The notes under the pieces were generated by a model. It was not told the DNA's origin. It was given only the letters and a program-made list of their open reading frames with translations, and did no database searches. This document shows positions 43,816-53,489 of a DNA stretch of 64,000 nucleotides, in pieces. Source of the stretch: JAHJKV01 sp963678135 (GTDB lineage: Bacteria; Desulfobacterota; Desulfovibrionia; Desulfovibrionales; Desulfovibrionaceae); NCBI GenBank assembly GCA_963678135.1, contig OY782667.1, positions 1,426,001 to 1,490,000 of the forward strand. The letters run 5' to 3'. Position 1 is the stretch's first letter. Every line of letters begins with the position of its first letter. The translations under genes were made by a program, and so were the position numbers.

Positions 43816-44772
43816 TTAGGTGTCAGCCCCAAAATAAATTCCAAAAATACGGATAATTTTTCGATCCTTTTTTAAATTAATTTGTAATATCCATCTCCTA
43901 ATATCTCGTAGCTTACCTTTTCGTCGTTTAGCTTGTTCTTTTTTTAGTTCTATTTGTTTAACCATTGTCAAGTACGAAAACATAGTAGTATTAAAATATG
44001 TTATTGCATTGTTTGTTGTAATCACCTCCTTTTCTTTTAGTCCCATATTTTTTAATTTTTCTTGAAATCCTTTCATAAAATTTGCGTTTTTATCAATATA
44101 AATATCACTATTATATTTCTTCGAGTCTTGATAAGCTTTAATTGCAACTTTATAATCATCATCGTATTGATGATATTTTTGCCAAATTAATACATCTCTT
44201 TTAATTCCAACGATTTTACGTTTGTGAGCATGTACAAAACATTTTCGATATATATCTTCATATGCTTGCTCAAAATCATGTATCCCAGCTAAAATGCTCA
44301 CATGTTTTTGAATCAATCCTTTTTTTCTTATTTGATCGACAATAAACGTTTCAGGACGAATTTTATTTTTTGATTCTTCAATAAAGTTGAGAGCTTGTTC
44401 AAAAGAATTAGTTCTATATAATCTTTGTCCAACTGCCCGAGGGCTAATGATGTATTTATCTATTGAAACAGCGTTAATTTCAAAGACATTATCATCGCAG
44501 GTTTCAGCATAACCAATAATTTCTTGAATAAATCCAGAACGAATGAGTACATCTGCATCTAGACATAAAGTCCATTTTCGGTTCTCCTTCAGTCCCAGCG
44601 TGAATACCTCCTTCAATGTTTTTGAAAAAGGCACCCTTCCCACTATAAAAATATTTTTTTCACTAATTTGTTGTTTTGCTAATTCATAACATATTTTTTC
44701 TGTACGCTCCCCAATTGAGCGGATAATTACAGTTACATTTTTGTTTAAGTCATTTTTTGCTAATTCATCCAT
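43816..44772 (-). CDS. Glycosyltransferase-like protein (GT-A fold)
   Basis: 318 residues from the ATG at 44772; a GTG four codons earlier is too near the GAGG site. A nucleotide-sugar region includes VTVIIRSIGERTEKIC at the start and a DxD metal motif in TLCLDADVLI near residue 90. The C-terminal part is long, polar and Lys-rich, without membrane helices. It is the last gene of the minus-strand glycan cluster. The donor and acceptor are unknown. Confidence 0.65.
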   Translation of the reverse strand: MDELAKNDLNKNVTVIIRSIGERTEKICYELAKQQISEKNIFIVGRVPFSKTLKEVFTLGLKENRKWTLCLDADVLIRSGFIQEIIGYAETCDDNVFEINAVSIDKYIISPRAVGQRLYRTNSFEQALNFIEESKNKIRPETFIVDQIRKKGLIQKHVSILAGIHDFEQAYEDIYRKCFVHAHKRKIVGIKRDVLIWQKYHQYDDDYKVAIKAYQDSKKYNSDIYIDKNANFMKGFQEKLKNMGLKEKEVITTNNAITYFNTTMFSYLTMVKQIELKKEQAKRRKGKLRDIRRWILQINLKKDRKIIRIFGIYFGADT

Positions 44773-44927
44773 TTGTCTAACCACGCCTCTAATTTATAAA
44801 ATAAAAATGCGTTTTCTGCATTTAATCGTTTTTCGATATAACTTTTTTAATAGTATGTAAATTTACAATCTTCCCGTTTTAAAAGTTTCCTTTTCATGCT
44901 CTGCACATTAAGTTTTGTTTGTTTAAT

Positions 44928-45692
44928 TTATTGTTTTTGCAGATCAACTATTTTGTCCGCCCTTATTTTTTTTCTTAGCTTAGAACTTGGAATAAAGAGT
45001 GGAACAATTTTTCGCATTAAAAAATGTTTTTTCCTGCGGGTTAATTTTTTTTCTACAAAAATAGGGTGATATTGTAGCTTTGGATTTTGAGTTTCTTGTA
45101 ACCCTTGGTGTAAAAAAATATTTTTTTTTACTTTCTGCACGAAAACAAGAATATTTTGAGCATATATATAATTTACTTTTGTATTGTCCCACAATAAATC
45201 TCGCAAAAAATCAAAACAAACAAACCCTTCCATTTTGAAGAAATTTGCCCAATAGGCTGGACTTTTTTCATTCACATGATTTGTTCCTCCTTGGTATGGA
45301 GCAGCAGCTGAAAATAAAATAATATCCGATGCGTCCGTTAATGATTTTACAAAAACTTTTGCTTTCTCTCTAGGTAAATGCTCTGCCACTTCTATCGTTA
45401 TTGCTAGATCAAATTTTTTTGTTTGTAATGGATATTGAAAATCATGACGTTGAAAATGTGCCTTTGGTATTTTTAGGGCTTTAGTATTTACATAATGACC
45501 ATCATAGCCCATGATATCGTCAACGCCTTTGTCTTTAGCTATTTTTAACCAGTGGCCTAAACCACATCCTATATCTATTATAGACTGTGGTCTATAATAA
45601 TTAAAAAAAATGCTTAGAATTTCATTTGCTGAATCGAATCTATCTAAATCATTTTTTGTATAAAATTCTTCATTATAATCTTTTAGAGACAT
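44928..45692 (-). CDS. Class I SAM-dependent methyltransferase
   Basis: 254 residues. SAM-binding motif I IIDIGCGLGHWLKIAKDKG, motif II GYDGHYV, and LAITIEVAEHLPREKAKVFV. The C-terminal basic tail (about 200-254) has no recognised domain. AAAGGAAAAAGA precedes the ATG. In a glycan cluster it probably methylates a sugar or the chain end. Confidence 0.8.
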   Translation of the reverse strand: MSLKDYNEEFYTKNDLDRFDSANEILSIFFNYYRPQSIIDIGCGLGHWLKIAKDKGVDDIMGYDGHYVNTKALKIPKAHFQRHDFQYPLQTKKFDLAITIEVAEHLPREKAKVFVKSLTDASDIILFSAAAPYQGGTNHVNEKSPAYWANFFKMEGFVCFDFLRDLLWDNTKVNYIYAQNILVFVQKVKKNIFLHQGLQETQNPKLQYHPIFVEKKLTRRKKHFLMRKIVPLFIPSSKLRKKIRADKIVDLQKQ

Positions 45693-45862
45693 TCTTTTTC
45701 CTTTGACATTTTATGCGTAAGTATTAAAAATTTAATAATCAATTTTCCTTTCTCTACTCAACCGCCAAAAATCCCAACCAAATTTTAGTTTGCACCATGC
45801 TTCAAAGGATTGCCCTCAGCTTAGATTACCTTTGCAGCTATGCAAAAATAGATTTTTCTACA

Positions 45863-46600
45863 CTATTTTTTCAAGTTAACACTTAGCAAAAGACCTTGAA
45901 ACAAGTAGTAGGGATACCTCATTTCCCTTCCAAGTCTTTTACAAAAACTTCTTTTCCATTTAAAATAAAATGGAAGTTTGTCAATTAAATTACAATAGGT
46001 TATTTCTTCAGGATATAAACCAGCGGTTGCTACTGTTTTGCATAGATTATATGGAGTAAATGCATATTTATGATCTGAATTTACAAGTTCAGTATAAGAA
46101 TATGCTCTTTTTGCTGTGCCGTAATAAAGAATATTTGGAACGCTTATAATAAGTTTATCGATAGTGCTATATTGATTTAAAGCTTTAAGAAATTGTACTG
46201 GATTTGGAATATGCTCCAAAGTTTCACCACAAAAGGCATAGTCCCAATGTTCTTTGTCTATTTCAGAGATATATTCTGTTGTGATATCTGCACAAACTGC
46301 ATCTGTTATGCCATGCTTGCTTTTGAGAAAATTTACACCATCACAATCAATATCTATTCCAAAACACCTTTTTGTCCATTTCATCAATGAGTCATGAAGC
46401 CATTGTCCTTTAGCGATTTTTTTTGCAACAGTTTCCCCATGTGCTACATAGCCAATGTGAATTATTTTTTTCTCGTAAAATATTGACTTTAAGTACTGTG
46501 TTCGTTCTAGGCCTAAATAAGGTTCTCGTGGCATTTGAATATAAAGGCTATTATCAAATTTTTCACCAGTTAAATATGGACGCAGTGGAGTTAAATCCAT
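45863..46600 (-). CDS. SAM-dependent methyltransferase, probable glycan modification
   Basis: 245 residues. A methyltransferase core with KIIHIGYVAHGETVAKKIA (motif I is altered, IGYVAHG), FGIDIDCDGVNFL and YAFCGETLEHIPNPVQFL. The C-terminal third (FYFKWKRSFCKRLGREMRYP) is basic. GGAG stands seven bases before the ATG. The degenerate glycine loop leaves some doubt that SAM binding is standard. Confidence 0.7.
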   Translation of the reverse strand: MDLTPLRPYLTGEKFDNSLYIQMPREPYLGLERTQYLKSIFYEKKIIHIGYVAHGETVAKKIAKGQWLHDSLMKWTKRCFGIDIDCDGVNFLKSKHGITDAVCADITTEYISEIDKEHWDYAFCGETLEHIPNPVQFLKALNQYSTIDKLIISVPNILYYGTAKRAYSYTELVNSDHKYAFTPYNLCKTVATAGLYPEEITYCNLIDKLPFYFKWKRSFCKRLGREMRYPYYLFQGLLLSVNLKK

Positions 46601-46820
46601 TTAACAGCTCCTTGATTTATCAATACATTTGTAAGCATAAATATTAACTTTAAGTATTATTCGTCTAATTGTTGAGCCTGATACCTAATATTTTTTGACG
46701 TTTTTATACATTCCTTGAATAGGGAATGAAAATGTTCCATTTGTTTTTCTATAAACTACACCGATTAAGGTATCTCTCGCCAAAGCACTATCAAATTTTT
46801 GTCTCTTTCGATATTTCGTT

Positions 46821-47393
46821 CTAAAAGGTAGATTTTTTTTTCAATATTTTGCAGTAGTTTTTCCATGTTAGTTTACGAGTATAGTAATATAAGCTTAATA
46901 TTTCATATCCACATTTGTCTGCAATATCTTCAAAAAAATTAGTATCATAACGATAAAAACAATGATTATTCCAACCGTGAGCAGGCAAGAGGTGAAGTAT
47001 ATACCCTCCCTTTTTTGTGAGGTTATGTATATTTTCAAAGGCAGTAGCCTGATTGAAACAATGTTCAGTTGTACCAAAATTTGTTACAAGATCATATTCT
47101 TTAGAAAATAATCCATCTTTGGTGAAAAGTGTGTTCAAATCAAATTTTAAAGCACCTTCTAGACCGTTCAAGTCAATAGCCGTGTAATGCTCAATTCCCC
47201 ATTGCTTATAAAAAGTTGAAGTACTGTAGTTTGGCTTTATATCAATTTTTAATTCTCGTAATTTTTCAATGACATCAATCCTATGGTAACGCACATGTTG
47301 GTTTCCTAATTCTAATACTGAACTAATGTGGTTCATCATGCCTTTTTGCTTCAAAAAAGCAAGCATATCTATCGCTTCATAACAGATACCCAT
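46821..47393 (-). CDS. Methyltransferase-like protein, 3' frameshifted at an A9 run
   Basis: 190 residues in the present frame: SVLELGNQHVRYHRIDVIEKL, AIDLNGLEGALKFDLN, LVTNFGTTEHCFNQ and GGYILHLLPAHGWNNHCFYRY, a methyltransferase family common in O-antigen clusters. A run of nine A (T at 46833-46841 on the plus strand) lies at the end. Taking out one A would continue the frame to 46685 and give 235 residues ending in ARDTLIGVVYRKTNGTFSFP, the family's normal tail. Either slippage-based variation, real decay or a sequencing error. AAGGAG precedes the ATG. Confidence 0.75.
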   Translation of the reverse strand: MGICYEAIDMLAFLKQKGMMNHISSVLELGNQHVRYHRIDVIEKLRELKIDIKPNYSTSTFYKQWGIEHYTAIDLNGLEGALKFDLNTLFTKDGLFSKEYDLVTNFGTTEHCFNQATAFENIHNLTKKGGYILHLLPAHGWNNHCFYRYDTNFFEDIADKCGYEILSLYYYTRKLTWKNYCKILKKKSTF

Positions 47394-47462
47394 AATTATC
47401 TCCTTGAAAAAATTAACTATAACTATTTAAAATTACGAAATTTATTTTTAGTTAGTAATTAC

Positions 47463-48776
47463 CTATTTTTTGACTTGTTTTCCCCTAAACTTACGAAGCG
47501 AGTCTCGGATAGGTCTTATATAGCTTCGTGAAATACGCTTTCTTGTATCTTCAGCTATAGCAAATAATTTGTTGCGACACTTTGGACTTTGTGTTTTATG
47601 AATATTTTCACGAGTACATAAAAAATTCATATAATCACGGTATATTTTTTCTTCATCTGTCTCAATGGGTCTTTCAAAACGAGGAATTCTTTTTTTTGAA
47701 ACGATTTCGCTAAACATATTTTCATATAAGTCAAATATTTTTTTAGGAGAATATTTTTTAGAATTTTCAAATGCAGCCTGCCCCATAGAAATTCGAAGTT
47801 GTTCATCAGACAGTAATGTATATATGGCTTTAGCTATTGATTCTTCATTTAATTCATCAAAGAGTAATCCGTTCTTGCCGTTGATAATGATTTCATTCGT
47901 TCCTCCACAGTGTTTAAAACCGAAAGCAGGCAAACCATGCGCTTGTGCCTCTAAAAGTGCATTAGGACATCCTTCCATTTTAGAAGGAAAAGCAAACACT
48001 TGGGCATTAGACAATTTTTCTGCAATATTATTGGTTGTCCAACACACGAATATTCTATCTTCAAGTCCTATGCGAGAAATTTCTTTTTGAAGATCATCGC
48101 GAGCACATAAAGCTCCTCCGCCCCAATAGTGTAGAGACCAATCTGGAAAATCTTGTGCTACTAAGGCAAAAGCCCGAGCTAATAGTCGTTGTTTTTTTTG
48201 TTTTTCGGAAATGCGTCCTACATGAATAAGAATCTTGGAATCCCTCTCCCCTGTAGGGTTTGCTAATAATTTTGCAGGAGTTACAGGATTAGGAATTACA
48301 ACAACTCTATTTTGTAAAAATTCAGGGTAATAATTTCGATAGCCATTCATTTGGATATGAATAATATCAGCTACAGACAAAACGGCAATACGCTCTTTTC
48401 TACTTTTCCAACAATCTTTTTCTGCAACAGTTGGGTCGACTCTCTCAGAAATAATAAGTGGGATTCCCGTTCCTTTCACAATCGCAGGCCACACAATGAT
48501 TTCTCGGCTAGAACACATAGTCATGACAACATCAGGATTTTTGGCAATAATTTGTTTACGTAATTTTTGCCTGCTGTATGAATTGTCGAATATATCCATA
48601 TATATTAATTCAACTTTATCATTTAGCGGGTATAGAGAAGGTCTATGTTTATGATCATCGGTTACAATCGTGCATTCATGTCCACGTTCAACCATCGCAT
48701 TAGCTAAGGTAGCACCTGCCCGTTCTCTTCCTCCCATTTCTTTTGAAAGCGACCACACTACTAATAATATTCTCAT
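47463..48776 (-). CDS. Glycosyltransferase family 4
   Basis: 437 residues, GT-B fold. N-terminal WSLSKEMGGRERAGATLANAMVERGH is the acceptor-side glycine loop; C-terminal ILIHVGRISEKQKKQRLLARAF and PSKMEGCPNALLEAQAHGLPAFGF (E-x7-E motif) bind the nucleotide sugar. A basic C-terminal tail of about 60 residues may contact the membrane. The start overlaps the preceding gene by four bases (ATGA). Confidence 0.9.
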   Translation of the reverse strand: MRILLVVWSLSKEMGGRERAGATLANAMVERGHECTIVTDDHKHRPSLYPLNDKVELIYMDIFDNSYSRQKLRKQIIAKNPDVVMTMCSSREIIVWPAIVKGTGIPLIISERVDPTVAEKDCWKSRKERIAVLSVADIIHIQMNGYRNYYPEFLQNRVVVIPNPVTPAKLLANPTGERDSKILIHVGRISEKQKKQRLLARAFALVAQDFPDWSLHYWGGGALCARDDLQKEISRIGLEDRIFVCWTTNNIAEKLSNAQVFAFPSKMEGCPNALLEAQAHGLPAFGFKHCGGTNEIIINGKNGLLFDELNEESIAKAIYTLLSDEQLRISMGQAAFENSKKYSPKKIFDLYENMFSEIVSKKRIPRFERPIETDEEKIYRDYMNFLCTRENIHKTQSPKCRNKLFAIAEDTRKRISRSYIRPIRDSLRKFRGKQVKK

Positions 48777-49861
48777 TTGATTATCCTGTTTAAAAGAGGA
48801 ATTTTACGAAATTTACGATGTAATCGTATTTTGTATGATTCCCACGCTAGAGAAATATATACTTTTGTAATATATCGCTCCCTGTAGTGGCCGTGAAATT
48901 TTTTAAGAAATTGATATGCTTCGTCAAATAAGCCATTTTGCAACAAGAGGCATGTATATTTAAAAACAAAGGGCTGTGATTTTTTTACGATTTGTAAGTT
49001 GTTATTATCAATTGCTTCTTTGAAAAGAGAAAAAATATTAAAACACTGTTGTTGCGTCAAACCATCTGCGGCTACAACAAATGTACTCATAAGTAATTTT
49101 GTTTGATGGTATGCTCTATATGCGGCTATGTCATTCATTTTAGTTTCACGAAAAAAATCAAATAAAGCTTTGTACCCTATAACGGCATCCATACAATGAC
49201 AATAATTTGGTTTTTGGTGAGTAAGAGACGATGGATTTTGTCGATACTTATGAACAGCATCGGGAATAATACTTAATCGTTTAGATTTCTCCAACACTTG
49301 AAAAAGAAATAAGAAATCTTCTCCAAGCTTGAGTGGAGGAAATTCTAGATTTTTAAGCAATTCTTTTTGGTAAAGATAAGTCCAAAATTCTGCACTCATC
49401 CAAAGACTTGGAAATTTTCGAATAGTCGTATTAATAATCGCATGGCTGGGAACAAAATTAGAATATATCCCTTTGCTTTTTCCTGCGTAGTTTATTTTTA
49501 AAGCTGTCCCTTTAACCAAATCGCTACCATGGCGAGTCGCTACAGCATGCAATTTTTTGATCGCATCTGGCAAAAAAAGATCATCCGGATCAAGAAAAGC
49601 TATATATTTCCCCGTTGCTTTTGTAATACCTATATTACGTGCTGGTCCAGGCCCCATATTTATTTCATTGTTTATTATTTTTATTCTGGGATCATATTTA
49701 GCCATTACTTGCAATTTTTTGAAAGAACTATCTGTAGAACAATCGTTGACGGCAATGATTTCTAAATTTGGATATGTTTGATTTTGGATTGACTTTATGC
49801 TTTCTTCCAAAAAATTTTCCATATTGTAAACTGCAAGTATTACTGAAATTAGATCATTCAC
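48773..49861 (-). CDS. Glycosyltransferase family 2
   Basis: 362 residues, GT-A fold: ISVILAVYNMENFLEESIKS, AVNDCSTDSSF, NMGPGPARNIGITKATGKYI and the DxD motif FLDPDDLFLP. A C-terminal helical part follows (about 220-362). It adds a sugar to a lipid-linked glycan at the cytoplasmic membrane face. Overlaps both neighbours by four bases, so the three glycosyltransferases are translated together. Confidence 0.9.
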   Translation of the reverse strand: MNDLISVILAVYNMENFLEESIKSIQNQTYPNLEIIAVNDCSTDSSFKKLQVMAKYDPRIKIINNEINMGPGPARNIGITKATGKYIAFLDPDDLFLPDAIKKLHAVATRHGSDLVKGTALKINYAGKSKGIYSNFVPSHAIINTTIRKFPSLWMSAEFWTYLYQKELLKNLEFPPLKLGEDFLFLFQVLEKSKRLSIIPDAVHKYRQNPSSLTHQKPNYCHCMDAVIGYKALFDFFRETKMNDIAAYRAYHQTKLLMSTFVVAADGLTQQQCFNIFSLFKEAIDNNNLQIVKKSQPFVFKYTCLLLQNGLFDEAYQFLKKFHGHYRERYITKVYISLAWESYKIRLHRKFRKIPLLNRIIK

Positions 49862-50979
49862 AGGATTAATCCTCTATATATTTGCAACAATCTTTGGATA
49901 TATGTATCCATAGTATATTTGCTTGCTATATTGCGAGCTACTAGTTGCATATGTTTCATTTGTTGATTGTTTAGTAATAATTTTTTAATATTTTTGACAA
50001 ATTGATCTTTATCTAACTCAACTACTTTGACAGCATCGCCTGCAATTTCTACTAACGGAACATATGGACTAATAATGGCGGGGATACCGAAATGAAAGCC
50101 TTCAAGAATAGCGAGACCAAAACCTTCTGATTGAGACGGCATAACGCACAACGATTGCCACGCGGAAAGAGTTTTCAAAATACCCGGCACATCTGGTCTA
50201 AAACCAGTAAAAAAAACCCTATCCTCTACTCCTTCTTCTATTGCCAAAGCTTCAAGTCGTTTCCGTTCAACCCCTTCTCCTATAATGAGTAAGCTTAATC
50301 CAGGAATATCTTGCTTTAAACAGCTGGTGATCTGAATAAGCATATCTATGTTTTTTTCAGGAACAAGCCTACTTATAGAAAAAAGGATAAAATCAAATTT
50401 TGAGAACAGGCTATCCAAAGAAGTTGCGGTAGCTACGTTTAATTCTTGAGAGTTAATAGCGTTGTATAAAATTTTACATGGTCGTTTTGCCCAATTGTAA
50501 GGCTGAACTCCATATGTACCTACCGCTTGTGATACTGCGATATGGATATCGGTCACAAAGGACAACAAACCGTTCGCTAATCGACGAAAAATTTTTTTTT
50601 CTTTTCTAAGATTATGGTAATGAGTTACTATAGGTATGCTTAGCCCAATAGCGGCTATTCGAGTATGATAATCAGCAGAAAAATGAGATGTATGTACGAT
50701 GTCAGGATTTAAAATTTTCAGCAATCTGCGTAAACGATACGTCGTAAAAAATTTTGTTGTTTTCAAATCCTTAGTACTATTACCAACATGGAATAAGGGT
50801 ATACCTTCTCGGCGAAAAGTTTCATTTAACTGACCTGTGCCTGAAAGATTGATAACAATCGGTTTATGTCCTAATAAATGGAGTGCTTTAGTAATTGAAA
50901 GAAACAGTGTTTCAACCCCTCCAAACGGAAGTCCACCTATCACAAAAGCGACACATATCTTCTTATTGTTTTTTTCCAA
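49858..50979 (-). CDS. Glycosyltransferase family 4
   Basis: 373 residues from a TTG at 50979 (GAAGG five bases upstream; no ATG nearby). GT-B fold with CVAFVIGGLPFGGVETLFLS at the N-terminus, FILFSISRLVPEKNIDMLIQ in the middle, and PSQSEGFGLAILEGFHFGIPAI as donor-binding E-x7-E. First gene of the minus-strand glycan cluster. No polymerase or flippase gene is seen, so the cluster completes a pathway encoded elsewhere or is a remnant. Confidence 0.88.
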   Translation of the reverse strand: MEKNNKKICVAFVIGGLPFGGVETLFLSITKALHLLGHKPIVINLSGTGQLNETFRREGIPLFHVGNSTKDLKTTKFFTTYRLRRLLKILNPDIVHTSHFSADYHTRIAAIGLSIPIVTHYHNLRKEKKIFRRLANGLLSFVTDIHIAVSQAVGTYGVQPYNWAKRPCKILYNAINSQELNVATATSLDSLFSKFDFILFSISRLVPEKNIDMLIQITSCLKQDIPGLSLLIIGEGVERKRLEALAIEEGVEDRVFFTGFRPDVPGILKTLSAWQSLCVMPSQSEGFGLAILEGFHFGIPAIISPYVPLVEIAGDAVKVVELDKDQFVKNIKKLLLNNQQMKHMQLVARNIASKYTMDTYIQRLLQIYRGLIL

Positions 50980-51032
50980 GACGACCTTCTTCGATAAACA
51001 AACTAAATAAACTCTTTATTGACGAAAAAAAA

Positions 51033-51350
51033 TCAACCACAACCTCCGCAGCAAGAGCCACATGCACCTTGTTTTGGGCCTTGAGGCAAGACGAGATCAG
51101 AGTGGATGGCAAATCCAGTAGCACTTGCATCAATACTGAATGTTTTACCTTCTTCATACATTTGCTTATCAATAACGATGGTAAAGCCGTCGATTTCCAC
51201 CACTTTGTCTGTTTCTTTTGCTTGATCCAAGGCAAGAGCAAGCTGGGCTCCACCACAGCCCATAGCCAGATATATACGAATAGGTTCAATATCTTTATCA
51301 GCAAAAAATTCTGTGAATTTTGCCTTTGCAAGATCACTTATTTCAATCAT
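51033..51350 (-). CDS. IscA/HesB-like protein with Cys-rich tail
   Basis: 105 residues from the ATG at 51350, eight bases after AAGGAG; a TTG two codons earlier is too close. A-type fold: IEISDLAKAKFTEFF, RIYLAMGCGGAQLALALDQ and VLPQGPKQGACGSCCGGCG at the end. Classical IscA has one cysteine in the middle and CGC at the end; here there is one middle cysteine and five in a CGSCCGGCG tail. It may carry or sense an iron-sulfur cluster or metal. It stands alone, divergent from paaK. Confidence 0.78.
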   Translation of the reverse strand: MIEISDLAKAKFTEFFADKDIEPIRIYLAMGCGGAQLALALDQAKETDKVVEIDGFTIVIDKQMYEEGKTFSIDASATGFAIHSDLVLPQGPKQGACGSCCGGCG

Positions 51351-51500
51351 TTCCAATACTCCTTACATGATGCGGTAAAAGCCATATGGTAGAGACAAGT
51401 TCACAATTGTCAATCCTTTCCAGCATTCTAAAATATTGCTTGCTACGAGAGCATAACTTGACTTTCCTTCGGCCTTAATGCAAAAATACAAAACATGAAG

Positions 51501-51595
51501 TATAATAGTATCTTTATACCACAATGGCTAGCATCGTGGTATAAGGCATCAAGATTCTAAGGTATTCAAACCGCGCGTACTGTTCGCGGTTTTTT
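51501..51595 (+). promoter_or_regulatory. Leader of paaK: TATAAT box, stem-loop and intrinsic terminator (possible attenuator or sRNA)
   Basis: TATAAT at 51501-51506 could start transcription near 51513. The transcript would begin with a hairpin TTATACCAC (51514-51522) / GTGGTATAA (51536-51544) with inner ATG/CAT pairs, then a terminator AAACCGCG (51568-51575) / CGCGGTTT (51585-51592) with T run to 51595. The start of paaK is 40 bases later. No plus-strand gene ends before it, so the terminator must belong to the leader or to an 80-base RNA. No -35 box is convincing. Confidence 0.6.
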
Positions 51596-51634
51596 ATTCT
51601 GATTTTTTTATATTGCTTACGAGGAGAAATCACT

Positions 51635-52939
51635 ATGATTTTTGACCAAGCCAATGAAACCCTTCCCCGCGAAGAACTAGAAAAATTACAGCTCAAAAGA
51701 CTGCAATGCGTTGCTGAGCGTGTGTATAATACTGTACCTGCATACAAGAAAAAATTTGATGATAAGGGTGTCGCTCCTCAAGATATTAAAAAACTCTCTG
51801 ATGTTCAGCTTTTGCCTTTTACCGAAAAACAGGACCTGCGAAATAATTATCCATTTGGTCTTTTTGCAGTCAGCATGGACAATATTGCACGGGTGCATTC
51901 CTCTTCAGGAACCACGGGTAAAGCAACAGTTGTCGGGTACACAAAGCGAGATATTGACGTGTGGTCACAGCTTATGGCTAGATGTTTTCATGCCTGCGGA
52001 CTTGGACAAGGCGATATTATTCACAACGCATATGGCTATGGCCTTTTTACTGGTGGCCTTGGAGCGCATTATGGAGCAGAAGCAGCTGGAGCAACCGTTA
52101 TTCCTGTATCTGGAGGAGCTACTCGCCGGCAAGTCATGTTGCTCAAAGATTTTGGGGCTACCGGCATTTGCTGTACTCCATCCTATGCTCTTTTACTGGC
52201 GGAAGTAGCCAGCGAACTTGGAATTGATTTCAAAAAATTGCCCCTGAGGGTTGGCATTTTTGGAGCCGAACCATGGTCTGATTCCATGCGAAGAGATATA
52301 GAAAATCGCCTTGGATTAAAGGCTCTTGACATCTATGGCTTATCGGAAGTCATGGGGCCAGGAGTTGGCATTGAATGTGCGGAAGCTCAAAATGGCTTAC
52401 ACATGCAAGAAGATCATTTTTTACTTGAAATTATAGACCCAACTTCAGGTGAGGTACTTCCTGAGGGTGAACGTGGCGAACTGGTTATCACAACACTGAC
52501 GAAAGAAGGTATACCTCTTATTCGCTACCGGACTCGCGATCTGACCCGTTTGGAAAAAACTCCATGTCGCTGTGGCCGTACCACAGCTCGCATGATGCGC
52601 GTACAAGGCCGAAGTGATGATATGCTGATCATTCGAGGCGTAAATGTCTTCCCTCAGCAAATTGAATCTATACTCCTTGAAACTCAAGGCTTAGCTCCAC
52701 ATTATCAACTGATCATAAGTCGCCAAGGTGCTTTGGATATTCTTGAAGTACAGGTTGAAATGAATGAAAATATTTTTGAGGATGAAATCAAAGGTTTGCA
52801 AAAATTAGAAAAAACAGTGCAACATTCCATTAAAGAATTTTTGGGAGTTACTGCAAAAATAAAACTTGTGGAACCCAAGAGTATTGAACGAAGCCAAGGA
52901 AAAGCAAAACGAATCATTGATTTGCGTGAAAAAGAGTAA
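51635..52939 (+). CDS. paaK: Phenylacetate-CoA ligase (AMP-forming)
   Basis: 434 residues of the adenylate-forming family. Phosphate loop HSSSGTTGKATVVGYT at about residues 88-103, A5-type motif DIYGLSEVMGPGVGIEC near 230, and the C-terminal DMLIIRGVNVFPQQIE lysine-domain hinge. It activates phenylacetate or related aryl acids with ATP and CoA. Genes of this type often accompany iorAB, and the ACT gene follows 46 bases later. GAGGAGAAATCACT precedes the ATG. Confidence 0.93.
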   Translation: MIFDQANETLPREELEKLQLKRLQCVAERVYNTVPAYKKKFDDKGVAPQDIKKLSDVQLLPFTEKQDLRNNYPFGLFAVSMDNIARVHSSSGTTGKATVVGYTKRDIDVWSQLMARCFHACGLGQGDIIHNAYGYGLFTGGLGAHYGAEAAGATVIPVSGGATRRQVMLLKDFGATGICCTPSYALLLAEVASELGIDFKKLPLRVGIFGAEPWSDSMRRDIENRLGLKALDIYGLSEVMGPGVGIECAEAQNGLHMQEDHFLLEIIDPTSGEVLPEGERGELVITTLTKEGIPLIRYRTRDLTRLEKTPCRCGRTTARMMRVQGRSDDMLIIRGVNVFPQQIESILLETQGLAPHYQLIISRQGALDILEVQVEMNENIFEDEIKGLQKLEKTVQHSIKEFLGVTAKIKLVEPKSIERSQGKAKRIIDLREKE

Positions 52940-52985
52940 TAAATTACAGACAATATATACCCTGCAACCTTATAAGGATAATCCA

Positions 52986-53417
52986 ATGAAAGTTGATCAA
53001 CTCTCTATTTTTCTTGAAAATCGAACAGGACGCCTTGCGGATGTAGTACAACTTTTAGCCCAAGCTAAGGTTAATATTCGTGCCCTTTCCTTAGCCGATA
53101 CCTCGGACTTTGGCATTTTGCGTCTGATTGTTTCAGATTTTGAAAAAGGCAAAAAAGTATTAAAGGACAATGGGTTCACTGTTGGACGCACCTCGGTTGT
53201 TGCAGTGGAAATGAACGACCAACCTGGCGGGCTGAGCGCAGTCCTTGAAATTCTTAGCAAAGAAGAAATTAATGTAGAATATATGTACGCTTTTGTGCAG
53301 CAAAGTGGTAAAAATGCTGTAATTATTTGCCGATTTGACCGCACGGATCAGGCTGTTGAAGTTCTGCAAGGCAGTGGGATTAAAATACTTTCAGGTCAGG
53401 AATTATATTCTCTGTAG
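52986..53417 (+). CDS. ACT-domain protein (tandem ACT)
   Basis: 143 residues from the ATG at 52986 (AAGGAT upstream). Two ACT folds: QLSIFLENRTGRLADVVQLL at the start and VEMNDQPGGLSAVLEILSKE in the second half. ACT pairs bind amino acids. Being next to paaK, it probably senses an aromatic amino acid and regulates the ligase or its pathway (inference). No catalytic domain. Confidence 0.88.
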   Translation: MKVDQLSIFLENRTGRLADVVQLLAQAKVNIRALSLADTSDFGILRLIVSDFEKGKKVLKDNGFTVGRTSVVAVEMNDQPGGLSAVLEILSKEEINVEYMYAFVQQSGKNAVIICRFDRTDQAVEVLQGSGIKILSGQELYSL

Positions 53418-53489
53418 GGGTAATCCTCCCGCAAATGAGTAGTTTTGAAAAGTAGAATTTTCTCGTACAGACAAGGGAGGAGATTTTAC

